From: CAZQGO01 sp964593065
Lineage (GTDB): Bacteria; Oederibacteriota; JAAXVQ01
Direction of reading: 5' to 3'
DNA: 64,000 bases
NCBI GenBank assembly: GCA_964593065.1
Contig: CAZQGO010000013.1
Span: 18,153-82,152 of the forward strand
The stretch's first letter is position 1, and each line of letters opens with the position of its first letter. A program made the position numbers and the translations under genes. The notes beneath the pieces were generated by a model. That model was not told the origin of the DNA, made no database searches, and worked only from the letters and a program-made list of their open reading frames with translations. This document shows, in pieces, positions 51,136 through 60,396 of this stretch.

Positions 51136-51438
51136 ATGGAAAATCATTTTAAAATCGAATGCCCCAAATGCAAGGTGGTCATGATCGTGGACCGGATTAC
51201 GGGTGAGGTTCTCGAAACCCGGGAACCCCTGGTGGCGGAGAGCACCGGCGACCGCTTCGGGGACGCCCTGAAGAAAGTCAAAATCGACCGCCAGGAAGCC
51301 GAGGAGAAATTCCGCCAGGCCCGCGAGGCGGAAAAAAACCGCAAACAGGATCTGGACCAGCTGTTCCGGAAGTCCATGGAGCAGGCCAAAAAGGAAGGCC
51401 CGCCGGAAAAACCCATCCGGAACATTGATCTGGATTGA
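51136..51438 (+). CDS. Small CxxC protein with a coiled-coil tail
   Basis: 100 residues from ATG 51136. The N-terminus IECPKCKVVMIVDRITGEVLE looks like half of a zinc ribbon (Cys9, Cys12) followed by a beta hairpin. The rest is a charged Lys/Glu helix suited to a coiled coil and a short acidic end. No second CxxC is present. Function unknown. A strong terminator follows at 51461-51480. Confidence 0.75.
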   Translation: MENHFKIECPKCKVVMIVDRITGEVLETREPLVAESTGDRFGDALKKVKIDRQEAEEKFRQAREAEKNRKQDLDQLFRKSMEQAKKEGPPEKPIRNIDLD

Positions 51439-51460
51439 CGTTCTTGGCCGTGGTAAAAAA

Positions 51461-51480
51461 GGCAGGCCCGCCGGCCTGCC
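51461..51480. terminator. Bidirectional Rho-independent terminator
   Basis: GGCAGGCC-cgcc-GGCCTGCC is a perfect 8-bp stem with a 4-nt loop. It is flanked by A6 upstream and T6 downstream, so it can stop transcription from both sides, between the small CxxC gene and the convergent acyltransferase gene. Confidence 0.9.
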
Positions 51481-51658
51481 TTTTTTCTTTCCGCCCCACA
51501 TGGGTTTTGCCATTTCGGGAAGGGTGTGGTTGGCATCAAGGTCCCGCGCCGCGGTAACAAGGATGTTGTGGGGGATTTTCTCCCGCCTGGCCAGCTTGCG
51601 GACCTCGCCGTCAGCGGGCAGGCTTTGCTCCCCGGGAGGTGAGGTGGGAGGCTGGCCC

Positions 51659-52807
51659 TCAGGGGCGCAGACCCGCCGCCGCGCGCCTTCGTTTCAGCCA
51701 GGTCTTTGTCCGCAACCAGGCGATCCACAGGCGGCCCTTCAGGCTGCCGCTGGCGCAGGTCAGGGTCCGGGTGGTCCGGGTCTGCTTGGCCCAGTCGCGC
51801 TTGTACGGTTCGTCGCCCCGCAGGAAATGGAATTCGCGCGCGCCCTCCCGGATGCTGTCCTCGATGGCGTGAGCGATCAGGACGACGCCCAGGCTCCAGG
51901 ACCGCCACTCGGGGGAGATGCCCATCTGATAAAGAAACACGCTATCGAGATGCTTGAACAGGTAGAGGCAGGCGATGAAGTCCGGGCCGTGCCGCAGGGC
52001 GTACCAGCGCAATTGGTCCTGCTCCGCCAGGGCCGAGGCCAGGTCGCGGTGAAAGGCGCGAACCTCTTCGCCGCTGAAGTCGCTGGCGCAGGCCTTGCCG
52101 GTGTGCTTGGTCCGGAAGCGCGCCTCGTGCAGTTGGAAAAGGCAGGCAAGCTCGTGGTCAGCCTCCGCCACGGAAAAACCATCGACCCATTCAAGCTGCT
52201 CCAGTTTCCTGAGCCTCTTCGTCTCATAGCGGGTCTTCTTCCGCTTCTTGGGCGTTAGGGTGTCCAGGTACTCTTCGAAGCTCCCGGGCAGCTCGATGTA
52301 GGGGCAGACCATGGAGGGACGCTCGGCCCAGGTGAACCGGCCGCCTAAGACCTCCCGTATCTGTGGTAGATAGGGGGAGGTCTCCGCCACGTCCCCCAGT
52401 TCCAGGATGTCCCAGAGGTGGCGGCGGTCGCTCCAGAACTGAGCCAGAGCGGTCAGAGCCTCGGCCTCCCGTCCCGGTGCCAGGATCAGGTCCAAGAAGT
52501 CCGGGTCCGCGTGCCGCGTCCCCAGCAGCCCGATCCTGCGCAAGGTAATTCCCGGGGCGGCCGGGCGCAGGTGCTGGTAACAGGGAGCGATCCCGATGAC
52601 CTCGCCTCGGGACCGGTCCTTGACGAGAAGGATCTGAAGCGTTTTACCGCTCCCGAAGTGCCGCCACCAGGTATATTGCCAGGTCCAGGTCTGGAAGACG
52701 TTCGCATGGCCGGCGGCGAGCAGGCGCTCCCAATCCGCCTTCAAGTCGTGAAAGCCAGCCATATCGGCAATGAGCTCGATGTCCGTTTCCCGGTCTCTGG
52801 TCGTCAC
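51659..52807 (-). CDS. GNAT-type acyltransferase of the CelD/FemAB-like family
   Basis: 382 residues. The N-terminal region WERLLAAGHANVFQTWTWQYTWWRHFG and the second-half core CPYIELPGSFEEYLDTLTPKKRKKTRYETKRL are typical of BioF2-like/CelD acetyltransferases. The C-terminus carries FHFLRGDEPYKRDWA, the conserved FDFLRGDE-like family motif. These proteins acylate polysaccharides or cell-wall precursors. GTG 52807 is tentative with only a weak ribosome-binding site. It is monocistronic. Confidence 0.85.
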   Translation of the reverse strand: MTTRDRETDIELIADMAGFHDLKADWERLLAAGHANVFQTWTWQYTWWRHFGSGKTLQILLVKDRSRGEVIGIAPCYQHLRPAAPGITLRRIGLLGTRHADPDFLDLILAPGREAEALTALAQFWSDRRHLWDILELGDVAETSPYLPQIREVLGGRFTWAERPSMVCPYIELPGSFEEYLDTLTPKKRKKTRYETKRLRKLEQLEWVDGFSVAEADHELACLFQLHEARFRTKHTGKACASDFSGEEVRAFHRDLASALAEQDQLRWYALRHGPDFIACLYLFKHLDSVFLYQMGISPEWRSWSLGVVLIAHAIEDSIREGAREFHFLRGDEPYKRDWAKQTRTTRTLTCASGSLKGRLWIAWLRTKTWLKRRRAAAGLRP

Positions 52808-53215
52808 GTCAGGACTCGCGGCTGCCGCCGTGGTTGGCGCCTGCCGCCCGGCTCCTTTCCCGTCAGCATGAACTTCGCCTGTGCGGCGCGCGTTGGGAAG
52901 GCTTTAGGCCATTGTATATCGTAAGCGCGGCATCCGGAATGATCTTTTTTCGCCGGCCCGCGTTTTTTCTTCCGGTCCCATGGATGCCTTTGGTCCGCCC
53001 CAGGGTTTCACGGCCGCGTTTTCAAGCCTCTTTTCCCGGGGGCGAGGAACTTGGGTAACGGCCTGCCCTGTGGTCTCCCGTATCCTCGGCTTCAGGATAC
53101 GGGTCCGGGCTTCTTTCGGCCGGACCGGCGGACCGCTCACCAAGCCATCCCCGCCTTCACTTCGGCTCCGAAGGCCTGCCGGGCGCACCGGATTCTGCGA
53201 ACTCGGCGAAACCTT
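52808..53215. other. Intergenic region with one strong hairpin
   Basis: 408 nt without a credible gene. A 10-bp perfect stem CCCGTATCCT-cggcttc-AGGATACGGG lies at 53077-53103. No U-tract follows it, so it may be an RNA structure rather than a simple terminator. The remainder, up to the stop of the DUF4412-like gene, shows nothing recognisable. Confidence 0.5.
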
Positions 53216-54028
53216 TTAGAACAAGTTCTTCATCATGTCTTGGACTTCGGCGGGAATCTCCTCCGGAGGACCTTCGTTTTCCTTGGCCCCGGGTTTTCCG
53301 GCCTTGGCGCCGCCGTGCCCGCGGCCCATCCCCATGCTCCGCACTTTCACGTCCGGCGGCAGTTTAAACAGGGAGGCCGGGACGGCCTTGTCCAAGGCAA
53401 TCTCGGTCACCACGTTCTCGTAGGTGGAGGCCGGGATCTTGCTTTGGTGTCCCATCATGGTCACGGTCTGGGCGGGATTGGAGGTTACGGTTTTTAACGG
53501 AAACCCTTTGCCGTTCCAGACCCACTCCTTCACATCGCCGGTCACGCCGCCGATCTTGCTTTGGTACGCGAAGACGGTGCAAGGCTTGCCGGCCACTTTT
53601 CCGGTTCCGACTTTCTTGGCGGCCTTGCGCTGTTCCGCGGCCTGCGCGTACAGATCGCTGTTGAGGGAGCCCGCGTACATGTTTTTAACCATGCCCTCCA
53701 TTTTCATGGCCGTCTTTTCCTTGGGGTTGATCACGTACTGTTCCTGGCCGTCGTCGATCAGGATCATGGTTTCGCCCGTTTTCGGATCCTGGCTCTCCAT
53801 GCGGTACTTGTCGCCCGAGATCCAGAACCGGCTCTGGGACTTGGTGGTTTTCCCGTCCATGGTCTGGGTCATGGTCGAGGACCAGGCGGCGGTCTTGGCC
53901 GCAAATCCCGCCGACCGCATGGCATCCACCATGCCCTTTTCCTTCGCCCAGGCCGTTGCTCCGAAGGAAAAACCCACCGCCGCGCCCACCACCACCGCAC
54001 ATGCTGCCTGCCATACTCCGCGCATCAT
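53216..54028 (-). CDS. Exported DUF4412-like protein (LolA-like fold)
   Basis: 270 residues from ATG 54028 (AGGGGG seven nt upstream). Signal peptide about 1-28 (VWQAACAVVVGAAVGFSFGATAWA). The mature part has SSTMTQTMDGKTTKSQSRFWISGDKYRME, MILIDDGQEQYVINPKEKTAMKM and LDKAVPASLFKLPPDVKV. These are features of periplasmic LolA/DUF4412-type beta-barrel half-folds that bind lipids or ligands. The Gly-rich, charged C-terminus is extended. Divergent from the beta-helix gene. Confidence 0.82.
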   Translation of the reverse strand: MMRGVWQAACAVVVGAAVGFSFGATAWAKEKGMVDAMRSAGFAAKTAAWSSTMTQTMDGKTTKSQSRFWISGDKYRMESQDPKTGETMILIDDGQEQYVINPKEKTAMKMEGMVKNMYAGSLNSDLYAQAAEQRKAAKKVGTGKVAGKPCTVFAYQSKIGGVTGDVKEWVWNGKGFPLKTVTSNPAQTVTMMGHQSKIPASTYENVVTEIALDKAVPASLFKLPPDVKVRSMGMGRGHGGAKAGKPGAKENEGPPEEIPAEVQDMMKNLF

Positions 54029-54087
54029 CCCGTACCCCCTGCTGCCAAAGATGCCGCGCCAGGCTTTCACCCGGCGGCGAAGGCCGA

Positions 54088-54116
54088 ATTATACTACGAA
54101 TCCATGCGGAGCGCAA
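54088..54116 (-). promoter_or_regulatory. Promoter for the DUF4412-like gene
   Basis: On the minus strand TTGCGC (54116-54111), a 17-nt spacer and consensus TATAAT (54093-54088) lie 60 nt before ATG 54028. Confidence 0.6.
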
Positions 54117-54260
54117 TCCGTCATCCGCGCCTGGCACCCGGCACCCAGGCCCGGCATCATCGGAAAAAAGCTTTTGCTCCCGGGCATTTTTCCGATACTC
54201 TATATGCAGTGTGTTGCGCACGGCCTTACCACATCCCTGGCAAAGGAGCCGTAACCCTTC

Positions 54261-57200
54261 ATGCGTATGTTCCAAACCGTCCGTTCTCTCTTTTGGATGT
54301 CCCTGGTCCTGTCGCTGGTCGTCACGTCGTCCGAAGCCGCCACGTACACGGTTACCAACAGCAACGACAGCGGCACGGGTTCCTTCCGCCAGGCCGTGCT
54401 GAACGCCAATGCCAACGCGGGGCCGGATGTCATCGTCTTTTCCTCCAGCTTCATGGCCATCACCCTCCTCAGCTACATCAACGTGAACGACGCGGTCTAC
54501 CTGTCAGGCAGCTATGCGGTCATCTCCGGCAACAACGCCGTCAACGGCGTTTACTTCTCGGCCGGCAGCGACGGCAGTACCATCACCGCCATGGCCTTCA
54601 TCCGCTCGATCGGCTACGGCCTGAATCTGGCCTCGAACTGCAACCGCGTGTACAATTGCGCGCTGGGGACGAACTTCAGCGGCACGGCCGGCCTGGGCAA
54701 CAACATCGGCCTGTCCGTGAGCGGGCATTACAACGACATCGGCGGCACCCTGTCCTCGGGCTACAACCTCATCTCCGGCAACGCGTCCTACGGCGTCTCG
54801 TTCTACAACGCCGCGGGCAACCGCGTCCATGGCAACTACATCGGCACCAACGGCACGGGCTCTGCGGCCGTGGCCAACGGCACGGGGGTTCAAATCTACG
54901 GGAACAGCATGCGCAACCTGATCGGCGGCGACCGCGCGGCCGGGGCCGGCAACCTGATCTCCGGCAACACGAACTACGGCGTGTACTTGAGCGACCCCGA
55001 GTGCCTGGGTAACACTCTGGCCGGCAACGCCATCGGCATCAATCCGGCCCAAACCGCCGTCATTCCCAACGGCGTCGGGATCCTGGTTCACCAGGCGGGC
55101 GGAAACTACCTCGGACTGCCCCTGGTGGGCTACGAAAACGTCGTGGCCGGCAGCAATTCCTACGGCATCCGCCTGTGGTGCGGCAGCAGCACCTCCAATC
55201 CCTGGCCGAGCAACAACCGGATTCAAAACAACTTCATCGGCGTGTGCCCGGACACGGAAAACGCCTATCCCAACACCTACGGCATCTACCTCAACTACGC
55301 GGCCGGCAACCTCGTGGGCGGGAACTGCAACAACCTCGAGGGCAACGTGATTTCCGGCAACAGCAGCCACGGGATCTGCGTGCTGGGCGGCCTGGGCAAC
55401 ACGGTAAGCGGGAATTTCATCGGCACCACCAAGTCCGGCACCGCGGCCCAGCCCAATCTCGGCTGCGGCATCCGCGTGATCGACGGCAACGGCAATTATT
55501 TCGGCGGCGCCAACCAGGCCGTCGGGCCCATCCTGGCCCTGCGCAACGGCAACCTGATCTCGGGCAACGGCAGCCACGGCCTCTCCTTCGAGCGCACCGT
55601 AATCGGCGAGCAGCAGCGCTACAACACCATCGTGGGCAACTGGATCGGTGTGAACGTCTATGGCGACGCGGCCGTGCCCAACGCACAAAGCGGCATCAAC
55701 TTCTCCATCAACGCGGGCGACAACCAGGTCGGCTCCTCCGACCCCCTCTACCGCAACCTCGTCTCGGGCAACGGCGGCTATGGCTTCCGCAGCCACTATG
55801 GCTTCAACAACCGGGTGATCGGCAACTACTTCGGCACCAATTTCGACGGTACGACGCGCTTGCCCAACACGAACGACGCCCTGTACTGGACCAACAGCTA
55901 CCGCAACCGCATCGGCGGCATCGGCGCGGGCGAGGGCAACGTGATCTGCGGTGCCAGCACCGACGGCATCTATCTGGCCGACAGTTTCGAAAATACCATC
56001 GCGGCCAATATGATCGGCCCCCTGGCCGACGGGACCCTGCCGGCGACCAACTTCACCAACGGCGTCTACCTGACCAACTGGAGCTACGACAACTGGATCG
56101 GCCTGGCGGGCTTGGACTTGGGCAATCTCATCGCCGGGATCGGAACCGGCGTGAACATCGCCCACGACGATGCCGACCGCGTGAGTCTGAGTACCAACAC
56201 CATCTGCGCGTTCAGCGGCACGGGCATCGTTTTGGCTCCCGGAGCCAACAACAACGAGCCCGCTCCGGCCATCACCTCCCACGACGCGAACTGGCTGTAC
56301 GGGACCTGCGCCAGCGGGGATAACGTCATCGAGGTCTTCGTGTCGGACCGGGGCGCGGGCGTGGCGGGCGGGAGCGTGCGCTTCGTGGGCCGGACTACGG
56401 CCATCATCGGCACGTCCTGGGGCTTGAACGCCCCCGGACGCTTCACAACCAGCGGCGAGGTCTTCACGGCCGTCGCCGCCAACGGCCGCAACAGCTCGCC
56501 CTTCGCGGTGAACTACATGATCCCCTATCCCGCCACGGCCACGCCGACCATCACGCCCACCTTCACGGTTTCGCCCACCGGCACGCGCACGGCCACGCGG
56601 ACCACCACGCCGACCGCCACCCCGACTTGGACTCGCACGGCCACGCCGACCGCTACGCCCACGGCCTCGCCCACCGCCACGCCCACGGGCACCTCCACGA
56701 CAGGCCCCTCCGCCACGGTCACACCGACCGCCTCCCACACCGGCACGCCCACGGCTTCGCGAACGGCCACACCCACATCCACGGCTTCTTCCACCCCGTC
56801 CGCCTCGCCCAGCCATACCCCCGCGTCCACGCGCACGGCCACGCCGAGCCGGACTCAGACGGCCACGGCCTCGTCCACGCTGACGCCCGGAGACAGCCCG
56901 ACGCGCACTGCCTCGCCCACCCTCTCCGTCACGGCCACCACCTCGGCCACGGCCTCGTCCACGCCGACCGCCACCCCGACACGCACACCGACCCCGTCCC
57001 CGACCGTCACCCGAACCTCCACGGTCTCCGCGACGGCCACGCTGTCCCCCACCCGCAGCCTGACGCCGACCATTTCCGCCACGGCCACGGTTTCGCCCAT
57101 GGTCTCGGCCACGCCGAGCGCGACCGTCACGCCCACTTCCACCGTCACCCCGGCGCTCACAACCATTGGGACCCTTGCCCCTACGGGCACGGTTACGGCC

Positions 57201-57455
57201 GAACGGGAACCGCTCACCCTGCCGGCCTTCCCCAACCCGGCCCGGGACCGTGTCGTTTTCCGGGCACCCTCTACGGGCGGGGTCAAGGTGGTCATCTACA
57301 ATCTGCTGGGCGAGCGCGTGGCGGAAATCACGGCGGAAGACAGCGGACGGGACCTGGTCTGGGACTGCTCGTCGGCTGCCGCCGGCGTCTATTTGGGCGT
57401 GGCCTATGTGGACGGCAAAAAAGTTCAAACCTTCAAACTGGCCGTGTTGAAATAA
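54261..57455 (+). CDS. Secreted right-handed beta-helix protein with Thr/Pro linker and FlgD/T9SS-like C-terminal domain
   Basis: 1064 residues. Signal peptide about 1-26. Residues 27-740 begin with TVTNSNDSGTGSFRQAV and contain many NLISGNxxYGV and GNYIGTNxxG repeats of a parallel beta-helix. A Pro/Thr/Ser-rich linker (about 756-978) is built from xPTxT units. The C-terminal domain (about 987-1064) has FPNPARDRVVF, VVIYNLLGERVAEI and GVYLGVAYVDGKKVQTFKLAVLK, like FlgD_ig/T9SS-type domains. It is probably a secreted or surface carbohydrate-binding or lyase protein. GGAG lies 12 nt before ATG 54261. A paralogue is at 62030-63838. Confidence 0.88.
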   Translation: MRMFQTVRSLFWMSLVLSLVVTSSEAATYTVTNSNDSGTGSFRQAVLNANANAGPDVIVFSSSFMAITLLSYINVNDAVYLSGSYAVISGNNAVNGVYFSAGSDGSTITAMAFIRSIGYGLNLASNCNRVYNCALGTNFSGTAGLGNNIGLSVSGHYNDIGGTLSSGYNLISGNASYGVSFYNAAGNRVHGNYIGTNGTGSAAVANGTGVQIYGNSMRNLIGGDRAAGAGNLISGNTNYGVYLSDPECLGNTLAGNAIGINPAQTAVIPNGVGILVHQAGGNYLGLPLVGYENVVAGSNSYGIRLWCGSSTSNPWPSNNRIQNNFIGVCPDTENAYPNTYGIYLNYAAGNLVGGNCNNLEGNVISGNSSHGICVLGGLGNTVSGNFIGTTKSGTAAQPNLGCGIRVIDGNGNYFGGANQAVGPILALRNGNLISGNGSHGLSFERTVIGEQQRYNTIVGNWIGVNVYGDAAVPNAQSGINFSINAGDNQVGSSDPLYRNLVSGNGGYGFRSHYGFNNRVIGNYFGTNFDGTTRLPNTNDALYWTNSYRNRIGGIGAGEGNVICGASTDGIYLADSFENTIAANMIGPLADGTLPATNFTNGVYLTNWSYDNWIGLAGLDLGNLIAGIGTGVNIAHDDADRVSLSTNTICAFSGTGIVLAPGANNNEPAPAITSHDANWLYGTCASGDNVIEVFVSDRGAGVAGGSVRFVGRTTAIIGTSWGLNAPGRFTTSGEVFTAVAANGRNSSPFAVNYMIPYPATATPTITPTFTVSPTGTRTATRTTTPTATPTWTRTATPTATPTASPTATPTGTSTTGPSATVTPTASHTGTPTASRTATPTSTASSTPSASPSHTPASTRTATPSRTQTATASSTLTPGDSPTRTASPTLSVTATTSATASSTPTATPTRTPTPSPTVTRTSTVSATATLSPTRSLTPTISATATVSPMVSATPSATVTPTSTVTPALTTIGTLAPTGTVTAEREPLTLPAFPNPARDRVVFRAPSTGGVKVVIYNLLGERVAEITAEDSGRDLVWDCSSAAAGVYLGVAYVDGKKVQTFKLAVLK
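56527..57188 (+). repeat. Low-complexity repeat region coding for the Thr/Pro linker
   Basis: An ACG/ACC/CCG/GCC-biased DNA repeat encodes TPTxTxTPTAT-like units over about 220 residues. Copy number is likely to vary by slippage. It explains long spurious open frames on both strands. Confidence 0.8.
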
Positions 57456-57655
57456 GCCTGCGCCGGCAAGCGGACGGCGGATTGACCCGGCCGCTCAGGG
57501 CCTCTCGGTCTACGCGGACTTCGCCGGTCTGCAAGTGCGGGTCCGCGCCTTCGGAGCGATTGAAGGCGGCTTTTAACCCCCATTCTGCTCTTGCCAGGTT
57601 TTTACGCAGCCTGCATAATTCCTGTAGCCGGTAGTCCCCGCGAGGAGGCGGCGAA

Positions 57656-58135
57656 TTGCGGTCGCGCTGGTTGCCAGTCTGCTTGGGCCTGTCAGGCCTG
57701 ATCCTGCCCCTGTCCGCGCTGGCGGACGGGACGGAGTACACCTGGCTGGCCGAGCTCAACGTGCCCGGCCTGAGCCTGGGCTTTCGTCCCCTGCCGCACT
57801 TGGACCTGTGCGCCCGTTTCCAATATTGGGAGGGCGTGTCCGTGGCCGGCCTCCGCTCCCAGTATTATCTGGCCCATCCCGGGCCGTTTTGGATCGTGGG
57901 CGGCGCGGAAGTGGACTATGTCGGATTCCAGGCGGACGAGGTGGCGGGCGCAGGCTTGGCTGCCGAGGTCTTCCTCGGCGCGGAATACATGTTCCTCGAG
58001 CCCTTCTCCCTGCAGGCGGACCTGGGGCCGGCGTGGATCTCGCTGCAGGACCGGGACTCGCAAATCCCGCTGGCCGGAACCGAGTGGGTGGTCAATCTCG
58101 GGTTGCGGTACTACTTCGGCCGCAGGGGGCCGTGA
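57656..58135 (+). CDS. Small outer-membrane beta-barrel-like protein
   Basis: 159 residues. Signal peptide about 1-23 ending near LSALADG. The remainder alternates short amphipathic strands, with aromatic residues (FQYWEG, SQYYL, AEVDYVGFQ, WVVNLGLRYYFGRR) and a terminal aromatic residue near the end, as in OMP barrels of eight strands. The start is TTG 57656 with AGGAGG seven nt upstream. The next gene starts one nt after its stop. Confidence 0.72.
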   Translation: MRSRWLPVCLGLSGLILPLSALADGTEYTWLAELNVPGLSLGFRPLPHLDLCARFQYWEGVSVAGLRSQYYLAHPGPFWIVGGAEVDYVGFQADEVAGAGLAAEVFLGAEYMFLEPFSLQADLGPAWISLQDRDSQIPLAGTEWVVNLGLRYYFGRRGP

Positions 58136-58136
58136 C

Positions 58137-59612
58137 ATGATACATTGGGCCCTCCTCCTGCCGGCCCTCCTGGTTGTCCAGCTCTTGGCCCTCGACGCGC
58201 AGGCGCTCAGCCTGGGTATGGCATCCGCGGCGCGGCGCCAAGTGGATAAGCTGGCCGCGCAGGTGGCCGAGGACCGGGCGGCGAAAGCCGCGCAGCCCGT
58301 TCATCACCAGGGCGACCTGGTGGTCGGCGGCGCGCAGGTCGTGGAGATCACGGGCCGGACCTACTATCTGCACGGCGACCTGGTCGTCCGTGACCAAGGC
58401 GTACTCCGGATCACGGACAGCACCTTCATTCACGACGCGGGCGGGGTTTTCGCCTGGCAGGCCTCGGTTCAAGACCAGGGCCGACTGGAGATCACTCGCT
58501 CCACAGTGCACAGCAACGGCCATTTCATCTGGTGGCGCCTGCTCGGCCAGGGCCAATGCGCCTGCGACCAGGCCGATTTCCCCCAGCCGGACATCCACCT
58601 CTGGTGCCTGGGCAGCGCACGCCTCACGGCCGCCAACGACAGCCGCCTCATCGTATTCCAACGCGAGAGCAGCGAGGTGACGCTGACCGCCTCACCCCGC
58701 GCGGTCCTGCACGCGCCCGAGACGCCGGAGAACGGCCCACCCACCCTGGACCCGTCCTTGGCCGCGGTCTGGGAGGATCCCGTCCCCGTCAATTACCCGG
58801 TCAACACGCCCCTGCCGGCCGACGCCCTGGGGATCGGGGCCGACGGCCAGACCCTGTACTTCTTCTTCGCCAGGGGAACCATGGAGGAGTTGGGGGTCGC
58901 GGCGTACCTGACCGAGCCCACGGGCACCTATGCGGCCTCCCGCGCGGGCGGGCCCGCGGACTTCGGCCGGCCGGCGTTTTTCAACCTGGGCCTGGGCGCC
59001 AGGGACAACCTGTCCGCGGACGGCGAGTGCAGCTTCACCTCGGACGGCGGCAAGGTCTATTTTCATTCCCTGCGCGGCGACAACACGGGCTACCAGCTGG
59101 CGACGCCCGTGGACGACTTCCTGGACATCTACGTGGCCGACATAGTCAGCGGCGTGCCGGGGCCGGGCCGCAATCTGGGCGTGCCCGTGAACTCCGCGTC
59201 CATTGACGGCGAGCACGGCCTGTACGACGACCACACCCTGTACCTGGCCTCGGCCCGGGGCGGCGACACGGACCTGTGGAAGACCGTGTTTAACGGCACG
59301 GCCTGGTCCGATCCCGTCAACCTCGGCCCGCCGGTCAATTCAACCGGGGCCAGCGAGCTCCAGCCCGTGTTCACGTCCGACGGCAGTACCATGTACTTCA
59401 CGCGCAAGGACAACGCCGCGCCGGGCATCTACCGCTCCCTGACCACCACCAGCGGCGGTTGGGGCGAGCCCGCGCTGGTGGTCTCGGGACTATGCGGCGA
59501 GCCCACGCTCACGGCCGACGGACAGTACCTGTACTTCGTGCACGTCTGGGCGGTCTGGACCGGCGGTTTCCGCACCCTGGACAGCGATGTGTATTACCTG
59601 AAACGGAAATAG
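58137..59612 (+). CDS. Exported PD40/beta-propeller protein
   Basis: 491 residues from ATG 58137, with AGGGGG upstream; the longer frame before it overlaps the barrel gene. Signal peptide about 1-24 (LLLPALLVVQLLALDAQA). Residues 60-200 are beta-rich with few landmarks. From about 235 the PD40-like repeats appear: GADGQTLYFFFARG, TSDGGKVYFHSLRGD, DDHTLYLASARGG, TSDGSTMYFTRKDN, TADGQYLYFVHVW. Such propellers usually bind glycans or proteins in the periplasm. It is cotranscribed with the barrel gene. Confidence 0.83.
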   Translation: MIHWALLLPALLVVQLLALDAQALSLGMASAARRQVDKLAAQVAEDRAAKAAQPVHHQGDLVVGGAQVVEITGRTYYLHGDLVVRDQGVLRITDSTFIHDAGGVFAWQASVQDQGRLEITRSTVHSNGHFIWWRLLGQGQCACDQADFPQPDIHLWCLGSARLTAANDSRLIVFQRESSEVTLTASPRAVLHAPETPENGPPTLDPSLAAVWEDPVPVNYPVNTPLPADALGIGADGQTLYFFFARGTMEELGVAAYLTEPTGTYAASRAGGPADFGRPAFFNLGLGARDNLSADGECSFTSDGGKVYFHSLRGDNTGYQLATPVDDFLDIYVADIVSGVPGPGRNLGVPVNSASIDGEHGLYDDHTLYLASARGGDTDLWKTVFNGTAWSDPVNLGPPVNSTGASELQPVFTSDGSTMYFTRKDNAAPGIYRSLTTTSGGWGEPALVVSGLCGEPTLTADGQYLYFVHVWAVWTGGFRTLDSDVYYLKRK

Positions 59613-59620
59613 GCCGCGTC

Positions 59621-60328
59621 TCACCGTCCGCCTTTTTTCCCCAGCTCCGCGAGCAAATCCAGCTGGATTTCCTGGATCTGGGCCAGGCGGTCCCACTGAT
59701 GGGAGAGCAGGTGGTCCATTTTCTCGTTCAGATGCCGGATCTCCAGCTCGGCCTTGAGGTTGACCTGATAGTCGTGCTCAGAGCGCAGCCGGTCCTTGGC
59801 CTCCTGGCGGTTCTGGCTCATCATGATGATGGGCGCCTGGATGGCGGCCAGGCAGGAGAGCAGCAAGTTCAGGAGGATGAAGGGATAGGGATCCACGGGC
59901 CGCCACCACAGCACCAGGGAGTTCATGGCGATCCACAGGAGCATGAAGACCGCAAAGCAGAAAAGGAAGGTCCAGCTCCCGCCGAAGGTGGCGATGTGGT
60001 CTGCCACCCGTTCGCCCAGGGTCCATTTCCGCTCATATTCGGTGTCCACGTTCTTGGCCAGCAGCTCGTGGCTGCGGATGCTCTCCACCACCTCCTTCTC
60101 CAGGTTGGTCAGCTCCCCTTTTTCCGATGTGAGCAGGGAGTGGACGTACTGGGCCCGGTAGCGCATCAGGTCGGTCCGGCAGATGAACTGGTCCTCGGAC
60201 CAGTCCGGGTGGTCGCGGCGGATTTCCGAGGCAATTGCGTCCCGGACCGTGGCGCCCAGGATCAGGGCGCCCGGAGCGAAAGTGCGTCCGCAAACCGCGC
60301 ATTTGTGATGCGTGTTGGGTTCAGGCAT
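59621..60328 (-). CDS. DUF1003 domain membrane protein
   Basis: 235 residues from ATG 60328 (AAGGAGGG upstream). A zinc-ribbon-like N-terminus (CAVCGR, FICRTD) precedes the DUF1003 core: a GERVADHIATFGGSWTFLFCF helix, a second helix and LLNLLLSCLAAIQAPIIMMSQNRQEAKDRLRSEHDY. A Leu/Glu/Gln-rich coiled coil ends the protein. Function unknown. It is convergent with the propeller gene. Confidence 0.88.
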   Translation of the reverse strand: MPEPNTHHKCAVCGRTFAPGALILGATVRDAIASEIRRDHPDWSEDQFICRTDLMRYRAQYVHSLLTSEKGELTNLEKEVVESIRSHELLAKNVDTEYERKWTLGERVADHIATFGGSWTFLFCFAVFMLLWIAMNSLVLWWRPVDPYPFILLNLLLSCLAAIQAPIIMMSQNRQEAKDRLRSEHDYQVNLKAELEIRHLNEKMDHLLSHQWDRLAQIQEIQLDLLAELGKKGGR

Positions 60329-60396
60329 GAGGCCCTCCTTTAGGTACGGCCGCAAGGCCAATGATGCCGGGCTCAGGGGCACCGGGTCAATTGTTT

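Noticed and set aside
53561..55012. A 483-codon plus-strand frame through the DUF4412 region and the beta-helix start
   Set aside because: It crosses two real genes in a different frame and has a His/Arg/Gln-rich antisense-like composition.
56527..57188. Repeat resembling a CRISPR array
   Set aside because: It is an in-frame coding repeat for a Thr/Pro linker. Units are short and variable with no spacers; no cas genes occur.
54504..57428. A 974-codon minus-strand frame opposite the beta-helix gene
   Set aside because: Gly/Arg/Ala low-complexity translation of the Thr/Pro repeat on the other strand; no start signal and no family.
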